The position numbers and the translations under genes are program-made. DNA of 64,000 nucleotides from Streptomyces spinosus (lineage in GTDB: Bacteria; Actinomycetota; Actinomycetes; Streptomycetales; Streptomycetaceae): assembly GCF_020400655.1 (NCBI RefSeq), contig NZ_JAINRC010000007.1, positions 124,001 through 188,000 of the forward strand, in the 5' to 3' direction. Positions 51,825 through 61,490 of the stretch are shown piece by piece. Below the pieces are notes generated by a model, which made no database searches, was not told the DNA's origin, and worked only from the letters and a program-made list of their open reading frames with translations. The stretch's first letter is position 1. The number at the start of each line of letters is the position of its first letter.

Positions 51825-53474
51825 ATGAGCAGCCCCTCTTCAGCCTCCGCACCCGCCGCGACCGACTCCCCCTGGGCGCCGCTCGCGGCGCGCGTCTTCC
51901 GGGCCCTGTGGATCGCCCAGCTGGTCTCGAACATCGGCAGCTGGATGCAGACCGTGGGCGCACAGTGGCTGCTGGTCGGGCACGGTGCCGCGCTGGTGAC
52001 GCTGGTGCAGACCGCCGCCGGTCTCCCCGTGGTCCTGCTGGCCCTGCCCGCAGGGGTGGTCGCCGACCGCTTCGACCGGCGCTCGGTGCTGCTGGCCGCG
52101 CAGTTCGCGATGCTCGCCGTGTCCGGTGTGCTGGCCGTGCTGGCGTTCCTGGACGCCCTGACGCCGGCGGTGCTGCTCGTGCTCACGTTCCTGCTGGGCT
52201 GCGGCACCGCGCTGATGGGCCCGGCGTGGCAGGCGATCCAGCCGGAACTGGTGGAGCGCCGGCGGCTCGGTCAGGCGGCGGCGCTGGGCGCGGTGAACGT
52301 GAACCTGGCCCGGGCCGTCGGCCCGGCCCTCGGCGGGGCGGTGGTCGCGGCGGCGGGCGCGGGCTGGGTGTTCGCCTTCAACGCGGCCTCCTACCTGGGC
52401 ATCGCGGCCGTCCTCGTGGCGTGGCGGCGCCCGCCGGCCACCGTGACCCCTTCCGGCGACGGCGGTCTGCTGGCGGCCCTGTACGCCGGGCGCCGGTATG
52501 TGTGGAACGCGCCCGGTGTGCGCCGGGTGCTGCTGCGCACACTGCTGTTCATCCCCGGCGGTGCCGCGCTGTGGGCGCTGCTGCCGCTGACCGCGAGCCG
52601 CGTCCTCGGCCTGGGCTCGGGCGGGTACGGGCTGCTGCTGGCCGCGGTGGGCGTGGGGGCCGTGGCGGGGGCGTTCGCGCTGCCGCGTGTGCGTGCCCTG
52701 CTGGGTGCCAACGGCACGCTCGCCGCGGGCGCCCTGGTGTTCGCCGGCGTGCTCGCGGTGCTGGCGACCGTCCGCACACCCTGGCTGGTCGCGCTCGCCC
52801 TGCTGCCGGCGGGACTCGCCTGGATCGCGGTGCTGTCGACCCTGAACGCGGCCGTGCAGACGCGGCTGCCCGGCTGGGTCAGGGCGCGTGGCCTCGCGGT
52901 GTACCTGCTGGTCTTCCAGGGCGGTCAGGCGCTCGCGGCACCGCTGTGGGGCGCGGTCGCCGACTGGGTGGGGCTCAGCGCGTGTCTGCTGGTCGCGGGC
53001 GCGGTGATGCTGCTCGGCGCGGCCAGTGTGCGCCGGTGGCCGCTGTACGACGCCGAGGGCATCAACCCCACGCCGTCCGACCACTGGCCGGCCCCTCCCC
53101 TGGTGTTCGAGCCCGGGGAGGCCGACGGACCGGTCCTGGTCTCCGTCGTGTACCGCGTCCCCGAGGAGAACCGGGTCGCGTTCACGCACCGCATGCGCCA
53201 GGTCGCCCGCTCCCGGCGCCGTACGGGCGCCCTGTCCTGGGGGCTGTACCAGGACGGCAACGACCCGGCGCGCTTCGTGGAGAACTACCTGGTCGGCTCC
53301 TGGGCGGAACACCTCGCCCAGCACCACGTCCGGTGGACGGACACCGACCGGCGGCGCGAGGAGCAGGCCCGTGAGCTGCTCGCGCCGGGGACGGTGCCCG
53401 AGGTGACCCATGCCTTCGACACCGCGGCGGGGCCGGCCGTACCGGCCGGGTCCGGCCCCGCGCTCGCCGGGTAG
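51825..53474 (+). CDS. MFS transporter with C-terminal soluble domain
   Basis: 549 aa. Twelve membrane helices cover about residues 20-420, with LPAGVVADRFDRRS as motif A. Residues 430-530 are a soluble domain of the kind found at the end of MFS_3-type exporters (VYRVPEENRVAFTHRMRQVA, DPARFVENYLVGSWAEHLAQHH). The start at 51825 is set by a leaderless -10 box; an earlier in-frame GTG would fall inside the promoter. It probably exports a small molecule linked to the hydrolase genes nearby. It is divergent from the AraC gene. Confidence 0.88.
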   Translation: MSSPSSASAPAATDSPWAPLAARVFRALWIAQLVSNIGSWMQTVGAQWLLVGHGAALVTLVQTAAGLPVVLLALPAGVVADRFDRRSVLLAAQFAMLAVSGVLAVLAFLDALTPAVLLVLTFLLGCGTALMGPAWQAIQPELVERRRLGQAAALGAVNVNLARAVGPALGGAVVAAAGAGWVFAFNAASYLGIAAVLVAWRRPPATVTPSGDGGLLAALYAGRRYVWNAPGVRRVLLRTLLFIPGGAALWALLPLTASRVLGLGSGGYGLLLAAVGVGAVAGAFALPRVRALLGANGTLAAGALVFAGVLAVLATVRTPWLVALALLPAGLAWIAVLSTLNAAVQTRLPGWVRARGLAVYLLVFQGGQALAAPLWGAVADWVGLSACLLVAGAVMLLGAASVRRWPLYDAEGINPTPSDHWPAPPLVFEPGEADGPVLVSVVYRVPEENRVAFTHRMRQVARSRRRTGALSWGLYQDGNDPARFVENYLVGSWAEHLAQHHVRWTDTDRRREEQARELLAPGTVPEVTHAFDTAAGPAVPAGSGPALAG

Positions 53475-53486
53475 GGCCGCGCCGGG

Positions 53487-55229
53487 TCAGGGGCGGGGGA
53501 TGTTGCGGAGGTTGGCCCGGGCCAGGTGGACCATGCGGCCGACGCCCCCGCTCAGGACGGTCCGGCTCGCGGACAGGGCGAACCCGATGAGCTGCTCGGT
53601 GGTGATCTTGGGCGGTACGGCCAGGGCGGCGGGATCGGTGACGACGTCCACCAGTGCGGGCCCGTCGTGCGCGAACGCCTCGCGCAGCGCGTCCCGGACC
53701 TGGCCGGGCTGCTCCACCCGGATGCCGCGCGCTCCGGCGGCCGTGGCGATGGCGGCGTAGTCGGCGTGCGGGTAGGTCGTGCCGTGCGGGGGCAGGCCGT
53801 CGACCATCATCTCCAGGTCGACCATGCCGAGGGAGGAGTTGTTGAAGACGACCACCTTGACCGGCAGGTCGTACTGGACGAGCGTGAGGAAGTCGCCCAT
53901 GAGCATGGAGAACCCGCCGTCGCCGGAGAGCGAGACGACCTGCCGGCCACGGTCGAGGAACTGGGCGCCGATGGCCTGGGGCAGCGCGTTGGCCATGGAA
54001 CCGTGCACGAAGGAGCCGAGGATGCGGCGGCGGCCGTTGGGGGTGAGGTAACGCGCCGCCCACACGCAGCACATGCCGGTGTCGACGGTGAACACGGCGT
54101 CGTCGGCGGCCTCCTCGTCGAGCACCGAGGCCACGTACTCGGGGTGGATGGGGGTGTGCCGGTCGACGTCGCGCGTGTAGGCGCCGACGGCGCCTTCGAG
54201 GGCGTGCGCGTGCCGTTCCAGCATCCGGTCGAGGAAGCGGCGCGACCGCTTCTCCCGCACCGCGGGCGTCAGGCACCGCAGGGTCTCGCGGACGTCTCCC
54301 CAGACGGCGAAGTCGAGCTGGGTGCGCCGGCCGAGCCGCTCGGGCTGCACGTCGACCTGCACGGTGCGCACGTGGCGGGGCAGGAAGTCGGTGTACGGGA
54401 AGTCGGTGCCGAGGAGGACGAGCAGGTCGCACTCGTGCATGGCCTCGTAGGCGGCGCCGTAGCCGAGCAGTCCGGACATGCCGACGTCGTACGGGTTGTC
54501 GTACTGGATGTGTTCCTTGCCGCGCAGGGCGTGGCCGACCGGGGCCTTGACCTTCCCGGCGAACTCCATCACCTCGGCGTGGGCTCCGGCGACGCCCCGG
54601 CCGCAGAACACCATGACGCGTTCGGCGCCGTCCACCAGTTCGGTGAGCCGGGCGATCTCGTGGTCGCTGGGGCGGATGGCGGGCAGGTCCAGGGGCATGG
54701 CGAGTTCGGGTGCCGCGTCCGGGGAGTCCTCGGCGGCGGTGTCACCGGACAGGGCGACGACCGAGACCCCGCGCCGGCCGACGGCGTGCTGGATGGCCGT
54801 CTGCACCACGCGGGGCATCTGACGGGGTGAGGAGATCAGCTCGGAGTAGTGGCTGCACTCGGCGAACAGCCGGTCGGGGTGGGTCTCCTGGAAGTAGCCG
54901 GTGCCGATCTCGCCGCTGGGTATGTGGGCGGCCAGCGCCAGCACGGGCGCCATCGAGCGGTGGGCGTCGTACAGGCCGTTGATCAGATGGAGGTTGCCGG
55001 GCCCGCAGGATCCGGCGCAGGCCGCGAGCCGTCCGGTGAGCTGGGCCTCCGCTCCGGCGGCGAACGCGGCGACCTCCTCGTGGCGCACCTGGATCCACTC
55101 GACGTCGGCGTGCCGCCGGACCGCGTCGACGACGGGATTCAGGCTGTCTCCGACCACGCCGTACATGCGGCGCACGCCGGCGCGCGCCATGAGGTCGACG
55201 TACTGTTCGGCGATGGTCTGCTTGGCCAT
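53487..55229 (-). CDS. Thiamine-diphosphate enzyme, pyruvate oxidase-like
   Basis: 580 aa. Domain order PYR-FAD/central-PP: the catalytic Glu lies in WIQVRHEEVAAFAAG; the central domain has VMVFCGRGVAGAH; the TPP motif is SGDGGFSMLMGDFLTL ending in VFNN. The length and the QVRHEEVAAFAA block fit PoxB-type pyruvate:quinone oxidoreductases, which make acetate, CO2 and reduced quinone. Related acetolactate synthases are excluded only by overall similarity. It ends 12 bp from the convergent MFS gene and has a paired-hexamer promoter. Confidence 0.87.
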   Translation of the reverse strand: MAKQTIAEQYVDLMARAGVRRMYGVVGDSLNPVVDAVRRHADVEWIQVRHEEVAAFAAGAEAQLTGRLAACAGSCGPGNLHLINGLYDAHRSMAPVLALAAHIPSGEIGTGYFQETHPDRLFAECSHYSELISSPRQMPRVVQTAIQHAVGRRGVSVVALSGDTAAEDSPDAAPELAMPLDLPAIRPSDHEIARLTELVDGAERVMVFCGRGVAGAHAEVMEFAGKVKAPVGHALRGKEHIQYDNPYDVGMSGLLGYGAAYEAMHECDLLVLLGTDFPYTDFLPRHVRTVQVDVQPERLGRRTQLDFAVWGDVRETLRCLTPAVREKRSRRFLDRMLERHAHALEGAVGAYTRDVDRHTPIHPEYVASVLDEEAADDAVFTVDTGMCCVWAARYLTPNGRRRILGSFVHGSMANALPQAIGAQFLDRGRQVVSLSGDGGFSMLMGDFLTLVQYDLPVKVVVFNNSSLGMVDLEMMVDGLPPHGTTYPHADYAAIATAAGARGIRVEQPGQVRDALREAFAHDGPALVDVVTDPAALAVPPKITTEQLIGFALSASRTVLSGGVGRMVHLARANLRNIPRP

Positions 55230-55304
55230 GGCTCTCCTCGGGTTCGGGCCTTGCGGCACGACCCTCCGGGCGGGGGCACGGAGGGCCTGCCTCGCGCCCG
55301 GCCC

Positions 55305-55368
55305 ACGCTAGTGAGCGCGCAGCGCCGCCGTTGTCCGTCCGCGCACGGGATCGGTTCCGGCAGCGCAC
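55305..55368 (-). promoter_or_regulatory. Putative AraC-controlled promoter of the PoxB-like gene
   Basis: On the minus strand GTGCGC (55368-55363), N16, GTGCGC (55346-55341) followed by GGACGGA, then 30 nt to TAGCGT (55310-55305). The site lies partly inside the end of the xdhC gene. Confidence 0.58.
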
Positions 55369-56546
55369 CGGGCGCCGGCGGCGCCGGGACGGTCCGCTGC
55401 CCCGGCCGGGTGGATGGGGCCGTTCAGCAGGGAGAGCGGGCGGGCGGTGCGGCCGGAGCGGACGGCGACGAGTTCCGCGGCGAAGGAGACGGCGGTCTCC
55501 TCGGGGGTCGACGCGCCGAGGTCGAGGCCGAGGGGCGCGTGCAGCCGCGCGAGGGCGTCGGGCGACACGCCGGCCGCGGCGAGGTCCTCCCGCCTGCGTG
55601 CCTGGACGCGGCGGGAGCCGAGTGCCCCGACGTAGGCCAGGGGGCGGCCGAGGGCTTCGGTGAGGACGGGGACGTCGAACTTGGCGTCGTGCGTCATCAC
55701 GCACACCACGGTCCGGTGGTCGGTCCGCGTGGCCGCCAGGTACCGGTGGGGCCAGTCGACCACGACCTCGTCGGCGTCCGGGAAACGCTCGGGTGTGGTG
55801 AAGGGTGCCCGGGCGTCGCAGACCGTGACGTGGTAGCCGAGGAGGGCGCCGATGCGGCTCACCGCGGCGGCGTGGGCATTGGCGCCGAACACCAGCAGCC
55901 GGGGCGGCGGGGCCCAGGACTCGAACAGCACGCGCGGGGCCCGTGACCCGTGCGGCGCGCCGGCGTCGTGGGAACGGTCCGCACCGGCCTCGTACCTGCG
56001 TGACGCGTCGGCCTCGTACGTCCGTACGGTGGTGCCGTCCCGGTCGAGCAGGCGGCGGGCGTCGGCGAGGACGGCGATGTCCAGGGCGGGATCGCCGGTG
56101 CTGCCCAGGTGGCCGTCCTGCCACACGGCGACGGAGCCGGCACCCGCGTCCGCACCCGGCAGCACGCGCGCCACGACGACCGGGCGCCGCGCCGCCGCGG
56201 CCAGGTGGGCGGCGGCGAGGACCCGTGCCGTGCCGTGGTCCACGGCCTGGACGAGGACGTCGATCTCGCCTCCGCACATCAGCCCCACGGCGAACGCGTC
56301 GTCGTCGGCGTATCCGAAGGACACGCACCGCGCCTGCCCCGAGTCCAGCACTTCCCGGGCCAGGTCGTAGACGGCGCCTTCGACGCAGCCTCCCGACACA
56401 CTGCCGAGGGCCGTGCCGTCCTCGTGGACGCAGAGCGCCGCTCCGGTGCGCAGCGGCGCGCTGCCCCGGACGGCGACCACGCTCGCGAGGGCGCAGCGCG
56501 CTCCGGCGGCCTGCCACTCCAGCAGGCGGGGCGCCAGGTCTCGCAT
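55308..56546 (-). CDS. XdhC-family molybdenum cofactor maturation protein
   Basis: 412 aa. XdhC proteins bind molybdenum cofactor, help sulfurate it and insert it into xanthine-dehydrogenase-type enzymes. GSAPLRTGAALCVHEDGTALGSVSGGCVE is the N-terminal XdhC/CoxI block, and a C-terminal Rossmann-like half contains LLVFGANAHAAAV and VGALGSRR. The ATG at 56546 is chosen because GGAGA lies before it; an upstream ATG at 56567 overlaps the stop of the amidohydrolase gene. It serves the large Mo hydroxylase subunit encoded upstream in the same operon. Confidence 0.88.
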   Translation of the reverse strand: MRDLAPRLLEWQAAGARCALASVVAVRGSAPLRTGAALCVHEDGTALGSVSGGCVEGAVYDLAREVLDSGQARCVSFGYADDDAFAVGLMCGGEIDVLVQAVDHGTARVLAAAHLAAAARRPVVVARVLPGADAGAGSVAVWQDGHLGSTGDPALDIAVLADARRLLDRDGTTVRTYEADASRRYEAGADRSHDAGAPHGSRAPRVLFESWAPPPRLLVFGANAHAAAVSRIGALLGYHVTVCDARAPFTTPERFPDADEVVVDWPHRYLAATRTDHRTVVCVMTHDAKFDVPVLTEALGRPLAYVGALGSRRVQARRREDLAAAGVSPDALARLHAPLGLDLGASTPEETAVSFAAELVAVRSGRTARPLSLLNGPIHPAGAADRPGAAGARCAAGTDPVRGRTTAALRAH

Positions 56547-56566
56547 GGGATGTCTCCGATCTGCCA

Positions 56567-57556
56567 TCAGCTGTCGTTCGCGGGGGTCAGCCCGAGGAAC
56601 CGGCGGCCGTTCGCCTCGAGCGCCGCGGCGTCGATGCCGTGCGCCGACGGGAAGCCGACCGGGTCCGGCTGGGCCATGTCGAAGGGGTAGTCGCTGCCGC
56701 AGACGATGCGGTCGGGCGAGGCGTGGGCCCGCAGCAGCGTGAGGGCCTCGGGGTCGTGGGTGACCGTGTCGAAGTAGAGCAGGCCGAAGGACTCCGCCGG
56801 GGGCCGGCCGCTGCCGCGGCGCACGTCCTCGCGGGTGCGCCAGCCGTGTCCCCAGCGGCCCAGCAGCGCGGGCGCGCAGCCGCCGCCGTGGACGAAGCAG
56901 ATCCGCAGGCCGGGGAGTTCCTCCAGGACGCCGCCGAGCAGGACCCCGGCCACGGCGGTCGTGCTCTCCACCGGGTTGCCGACGAGGTTGACCAGGTAAT
57001 GGTGGTCCCATTCGGGGCGCGGCAGCTGCATCGGGTGGACGAGGACGGACAGGCCCAGTTCGGCGGCGATGCCGAGGATCTGCCGGGGGACGCCCCGGTC
57101 GTAGGAGCGGCCGTCGACCACGGGCGGGACGGCGATGCCCGCGATGCCGTCGGCGGCGGCGAGCCGGGTCAGTTCCCTGCGGGCGGCGTCGGCGTCGTCC
57201 AGCCGGACCAGTCCGAGTCCGACGAGGGTGCCGTCCGTGCGGGAGACGGCGTCGGCGAGCTGTTCGTTGTAGGCGGCGACGTAGTCGTCGGCCTCGGCGG
57301 GGGCGTGCACGGGGAAGGCGAAGGGGGGTGCGGAGATGACGCGCGCGCCGAGTCCGGCCTTCAGGGTGTCGGCGACGATGGTGTCGACGTCGGTCATCGC
57401 GGTGGTCGGGAACGACAGCGGGACGTCGCCCAGGAAGAGTTCGCCGTCGCGGTCGTTCATGCCGCCGAGCGGGTTCCCGGGCGGCAGGGGGAGCAGGTCG
57501 CGGGGCAGCCAGTGGGCGTGCACGTCGATCACTCCGGCGCGGATGTCGCCGTTCAT
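56567..57556 (-). CDS. Amidohydrolase, ACMSD-like
   Basis: 329 aa, TIM-barrel metal-dependent enzyme. VIDVHAHWLP has the metal-binding HxH; SVLVHPMQLP, CFVHGGGCAPAL and IVCGSDYPFDM give the remaining ligands. It is the amidohydrolase_2 branch that includes aminocarboxymuconate-semialdehyde decarboxylase and other enzymes of aromatic or heterocycle breakdown. It lies in an operon with a molybdenum hydroxylase and XdhC, which fits ring hydroxylation followed by decarboxylation or hydrolysis. Exact reaction unknown. Confidence 0.87.
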   Translation of the reverse strand: MNGDIRAGVIDVHAHWLPRDLLPLPPGNPLGGMNDRDGELFLGDVPLSFPTTAMTDVDTIVADTLKAGLGARVISAPPFAFPVHAPAEADDYVAAYNEQLADAVSRTDGTLVGLGLVRLDDADAARRELTRLAAADGIAGIAVPPVVDGRSYDRGVPRQILGIAAELGLSVLVHPMQLPRPEWDHHYLVNLVGNPVESTTAVAGVLLGGVLEELPGLRICFVHGGGCAPALLGRWGHGWRTREDVRRGSGRPPAESFGLLYFDTVTHDPEALTLLRAHASPDRIVCGSDYPFDMAQPDPVGFPSAHGIDAAALEANGRRFLGLTPANDS

Positions 57557-57621
57557 GTGTGTCTCCTCGGTCGGTCCTGGGCCGCGCCTCGCGGGAGCGG
57601 TCCTTATGGGGCCGGCGGGTG

Positions 57622-58104
57622 TCAGGCGGTGGTCTCCCGCTGTTCCCGGGCCGCGCGGGCGATGGCGCGCCGGATGGATTCGTAGCCGGTGCACCGGCAG
57701 ATGTTGGAGCCGACGACGCCTTCGACGGCCTCGGGCTTGTCGGCGAGGTCGGGGTCGGCGTCGAGCGCTCCGGCGGCCACCATGAGGAAGCCCGGGGTGC
57801 AGAAGCCGCACTGGAGCGCGTGCTCGGCGGAGAACGCCCGTTGCAGCGGGTGGGGTTCGCCGTCGGGCCCGGCGAGCCCCTCGACCGTGCGGACCGAGCG
57901 GCCGTCGCACTGTACGGCGAGCACCAGACAGGCGCGGACCGCCTCGCCGTCGATGAGCACGCTGCACGCCCCGCAGACGCCGTGTTCGCAGCCCAGGTGG
58001 GTCCCCGTGAGGCCCAGGTCGTCGCGGAGGACGTCGGCGAGCAGGCGGCGGGGTTCGACGTCGAGGGCGTGCGCGGTGCCGTTCACGGTGAGCGTGATCT
58101 TCAT
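57622..58104 (-). CDS. Molybdenum hydroxylase small subunit, two [2Fe-2S]
   Basis: 160 aa. CEHGVCGACSVLIDG is the ferredoxin-type [2Fe-2S] site; QCGFCTPGFLM and NICRCTGY form the second cluster domain. It is the electron-transfer subunit (CoxS/XdhA-S type) of a cytoplasmic three-subunit enzyme. The ATG at 58104 overlaps the stop of the medium subunit (ATGA). Order in the operon is large, medium, small, then amidohydrolase and XdhC. Confidence 0.93.
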   Translation of the reverse strand: MKITLTVNGTAHALDVEPRRLLADVLRDDLGLTGTHLGCEHGVCGACSVLIDGEAVRACLVLAVQCDGRSVRTVEGLAGPDGEPHPLQRAFSAEHALQCGFCTPGFLMVAAGALDADPDLADKPEAVEGVVGSNICRCTGYESIRRAIARAAREQRETTA

Positions 58105-59033
58105 CGGGGGCCTCCCTGTCGTGGGGCGAGACGCGGGCGCAGGTCCGTCGCCGCCTCGGTGAGCGTCCTGCCGACCAGGACGGCGATGGCCTGCCGCTTG
58201 TACTCCACGTCGGCGTACGGTTCGGCGACGGGTGCGGCGTCCTGCTGGGCGGCGGCCCGGCCGGCGCGGGCGAAGGGATGGCCGTCGGGGAGCCGGGACC
58301 CCTCGGGGAGCGGTGCGAAGCCGGTGCCGATCAGCGTCTGTTCGGCGGCGCGGGCCCGCAGGGGGCGGTCGGCGGCGTTGACCAGCCCGATGCGTGCGTC
58401 GCTGATCACGCCGTCGGTCACGGTGAGGGCCGCCGCGACCGCGACCTGGGCGAAGCAGAAGTGGGTGCGGCGGTGTTCGACGAAGCCGACGCCGGTGTTC
58501 CCGCCGAGCAGCGGCAGGCGTACGGCGGTGATCAGCTCCTGCGGCCGGCGCGCGGTGCGGTACGGCCCGAGGAAGTAGTTCCGCGCGGGGATGGAGCGGG
58601 CACCGTCGGGACCGGTGACCTCGACGGTGGCGTCGAGGGCGACGCCGATGGCGCACCACTCCGAGGCGGGGTGGGCCCAGCCGTAGCTGCCGGCCATGGT
58701 GCCGCGGGAACGGATGGGCGGGTGGGCGATGTTGACGACGGCCCGGGACAGCAGGGTGCCGAGCGGGCCGGGGACGGCACCGGCCCGCTCGAAGGCCGCG
58801 TGCCGGACGAGGGCGCCGACGCGCAGTTCGTCACCGTCGACGCGCATGCCGTCGAGTTCCGCGATGCGGTTGATGTCGACGACGAGCTGCGGCCGGACGC
58901 GTTGCAGGTGCATCTCCAGGATCAGGCTCTGCCCTCCGGCGAGCACCTGGGCCGCGCGGCCGGTGTCGCCGAGCGCCTGGACGGCCTCGGCGACCGTGCG
59001 GGGGACGGCGTAGTCGAAGGACGCGGGTTTCAC
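58101..59033 (-). CDS. Molybdenum hydroxylase medium subunit, FAD-binding
   Basis: 310 aa. AAQVLAGGQSLILEMHLQR and NIAHPPIRSRGTMAGSYGWA are the FAD-binding loops of the CoxM family. It moves electrons from the small-subunit iron-sulfur clusters to an acceptor. GTG at 59033 overlaps the large-subunit stop (GTGA), and its own stop overlaps the small-subunit start, so all three subunits are translated in step. Confidence 0.93.
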   Translation of the reverse strand: MKPASFDYAVPRTVAEAVQALGDTGRAAQVLAGGQSLILEMHLQRVRPQLVVDINRIAELDGMRVDGDELRVGALVRHAAFERAGAVPGPLGTLLSRAVVNIAHPPIRSRGTMAGSYGWAHPASEWCAIGVALDATVEVTGPDGARSIPARNYFLGPYRTARRPQELITAVRLPLLGGNTGVGFVEHRRTHFCFAQVAVAAALTVTDGVISDARIGLVNAADRPLRARAAEQTLIGTGFAPLPEGSRLPDGHPFARAGRAAAQQDAAPVAEPYADVEYKRQAIAVLVGRTLTEAATDLRPRLAPRQGGPR

Positions 59034-61306
59034 CGGACACCTTCCTCGTGCTTGGGGGCGCGGGCCGCCCGCCAGACGCTGTCCGGCGTGAGCGGCATCT
59101 GGAGCAGGTCGGGGTCGGCGACGCGCAGGGCGTCGGCCACGGCGTTGACGATGGCGGCCGGGGTGCCGATGCAGCCCGACTCGCCCGCCCCCTTGGCGCC
59201 CAGCGGGGTGCCGGGGCCGGGGGTGCAGGTGTCCTTGATCTCGATGGGCGGGATCTCCGTGTACGTGGGCAGCAGGTAGTCCAGGAATCCGTTCGCCAGG
59301 TGGGGTACGCCGTCCGCGTCGAACGTCATGCCTTCGTAGAGGGCCTGGCCGATGCCCTGCACGGCGGATCCGTACGCCTGTCCGTGCACCACGGTGGGGT
59401 CGAGGACCACTCCGCAGTCGTCCACGGCCACCAGCCGCAGGACGTTGACGGTCCCGAGGTCGGGGTCCACCTCGGTCACGGCGACGTGCGCGCCGAACGG
59501 GAAGGCCATCCCGGCCTCGTAGCGGGTCTCGACGCGCAGCGGCCCGGTTGCCCCGACCAGTTCGGCCAGGCCCAGGACGGCCGGGCCGCCGGAGGTCGCG
59601 TGCACGGCGCCGTCGGCCCACGCGACCTCGTCGGCCGGCAGGTCCCACAGCCGGGCCGCCCGCTCGCGGGCCTGCTCGACCAGGAGGCGGGCCGCCTGCT
59701 GGAACATCGCGCCGTCGACCTGTGCCGACCGGCTGGCGAAGGAGCCGAGTCCTTCGGGCTGCTCGTCCGTGTCGCCCTCGACCAGACGGACCCGCGCCTC
59801 GGGGATGCCGAGGGCCTTGGCGACGAGTGCCGGGAACACCGTCTCGTGCCCCTGGCCGCTGGGGGCGGCGCCGCAGCGGGCGGTGACGGTGCCGTCCTCG
59901 TGGACCTCCAGGCTGCCGAACTCGTGCAGTCCGCCGGGTTCGCCGCCGGAGCGCTCCACGTAGCAGGAGACGCCGATGCCGAGCGGCAGCGCGTCCGGGT
60001 CGCCGCGGCGGCGGGCCTGCTCCGCGCGCCACTTGTCGTAGCCGACGGTCTCCAGCGCGAGGTCCAGTGCGGCGGCGTAGTTCCCGCTGTCGTAGCGGCG
60101 GCCGGTGGGGGTGTCGTACGGGAAGGCGTCGGGCGGGATGAAGTTGCGCCGCCGCAGCTCGACCGGGTCGATGCCGAGCCGCCGGGCGAGCAGGTCCATG
60201 GTGCGCTCGATGGCGATGGCGGCCTCGGGGCGTCCGGCGCCGCGGTAGGGGTAGGTCACCATGGTGTTGGTGAGCACCGAGCGCAGGGTCGCGTGGACGT
60301 GCGGGGTGGTGTACGCGCCGGGCGCCATCCAGGCCGTCTGCATGGGCAGTCCCACGCCGAGGTGCGGATAGGCGCCGACGTCCGCGTTGATCGTCAACTC
60401 GTAGGCGAGCAGGCGCCCTTCGGCGTCGGCGGCGAGCCGGACTGTCTGGTCCTGGCCCCGGCCGCGGGTGGCGACGAGCATGGACTCCAGGCGGTCCTCG
60501 ATCCAGCGCACGGGCCGGCCGAGCGTGACGGCCAGGTAGGCGACGACCACGAACTCGGGGAAGGCGGCGCTCTTGGAGCCGAAGGCGCCTCCGGTGTCCG
60601 GTACGACGACCCGGACACGGTCGGCGGACCAGCCGAGCAGCGCGGCGAGTTCGCGGCGCAGCCGGTGCGGCATCTGGTGGCCCGACCACACGGTCAGCCG
60701 GTCCCCCTCGGGCACGGCGAGGATCGTGCGGCACTCCATGGGGCTGGGCATGAGCAGCTGCTGCCGGTAGGTGGCCTCGGCCACGGCGGCGGCGTCCTGC
60801 CAGACGGCCGGGTCGACGGGTGCGCCGGCCTCGCCCCGCAGGGCGGTGTTGCTGAGGCCGTCGAACAGGCGGACGGAGTCGTCCAGCGCCGCGGACGGTG
60901 TCACCACGGCGGGCAGCGGATCGATCACGGCGGTGACCTCGGCCGCCCCGTCCTCGGCCCGGTAGCGGTCCTCGCCGAGGACCACCGCCAGCGCCTCGCC
61001 CGGATAGCGCACCCGGTCCTTGACGAGCGCCGGCCACTCGCGGCCCGCGACGGCCTCCTGCGTGGACAGCCGGGCGAGCAGGGTGTGCGGGACCGGTGGC
61101 AGGTCCGGCAGGTCCGCGGCCGACCAGGCGCCCACGACACCGGGCACGTCACGCGCCGCGGCACAGTCCACGCTCCGCAGCGAGCCGTGGGCGAGCTTGC
61201 TTCTCACAAATGCGGCGTCCAGGCAGCCGGGCACCCGGATATCGGCGACGTACCGGCCTTTCCCGGTGAGCAGCCGTTCGTCCTCGCGCCTTGTCCATCG
61301 CTCCAC
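59030..61306 (-). CDS. Molybdenum hydroxylase large subunit, Mo cofactor binding
   Basis: 758 aa. Mo-pterin-binding regions are present: TGGAFGSKSA, YPYRGAGRPEA and KGAGESGCIG with the catalytic Glu in GAGESG. True carbon monoxide dehydrogenases carry an AYRCSFR active-site loop; here it is YRGAGRPEA, so it is not a form I CO dehydrogenase but a hydroxylase of an aldehyde, purine or N-heterocycle. GTG at 61306 follows GAGGTG. It is the first gene of a five-gene operon ending with XdhC, with a paired AraC-type site upstream on the opposite strand. Confidence 0.9.
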   Translation of the reverse strand: MERWTRREDERLLTGKGRYVADIRVPGCLDAAFVRSKLAHGSLRSVDCAAARDVPGVVGAWSAADLPDLPPVPHTLLARLSTQEAVAGREWPALVKDRVRYPGEALAVVLGEDRYRAEDGAAEVTAVIDPLPAVVTPSAALDDSVRLFDGLSNTALRGEAGAPVDPAVWQDAAAVAEATYRQQLLMPSPMECRTILAVPEGDRLTVWSGHQMPHRLRRELAALLGWSADRVRVVVPDTGGAFGSKSAAFPEFVVVAYLAVTLGRPVRWIEDRLESMLVATRGRGQDQTVRLAADAEGRLLAYELTINADVGAYPHLGVGLPMQTAWMAPGAYTTPHVHATLRSVLTNTMVTYPYRGAGRPEAAIAIERTMDLLARRLGIDPVELRRRNFIPPDAFPYDTPTGRRYDSGNYAAALDLALETVGYDKWRAEQARRRGDPDALPLGIGVSCYVERSGGEPGGLHEFGSLEVHEDGTVTARCGAAPSGQGHETVFPALVAKALGIPEARVRLVEGDTDEQPEGLGSFASRSAQVDGAMFQQAARLLVEQARERAARLWDLPADEVAWADGAVHATSGGPAVLGLAELVGATGPLRVETRYEAGMAFPFGAHVAVTEVDPDLGTVNVLRLVAVDDCGVVLDPTVVHGQAYGSAVQGIGQALYEGMTFDADGVPHLANGFLDYLLPTYTEIPPIEIKDTCTPGPGTPLGAKGAGESGCIGTPAAIVNAVADALRVADPDLLQMPLTPDSVWRAARAPKHEEGVR

Positions 61307-61490
61307 GACAACACCTCGTTCGTGTGGTGGCGGGAATTGACCGGGCGACGGCCGTATCCGAATGCGAAGGTGTGCGGGATATGCGGCCCGTCGCCGCGTG
61401 GGCGTTCGCGGGGAACGCCACGCCGGTGGAATTCGACTGCCTGGACACTAACCGCGGAGGCGTCCGCGGGGCGAGGGGAACACGGGCGGT

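Noticed and set aside
59030..61306. Carbon monoxide dehydrogenase large subunit
   Set aside because: The active-site loop reads YRGAGRPEA, not the AYRCSFR of form I CO dehydrogenases.
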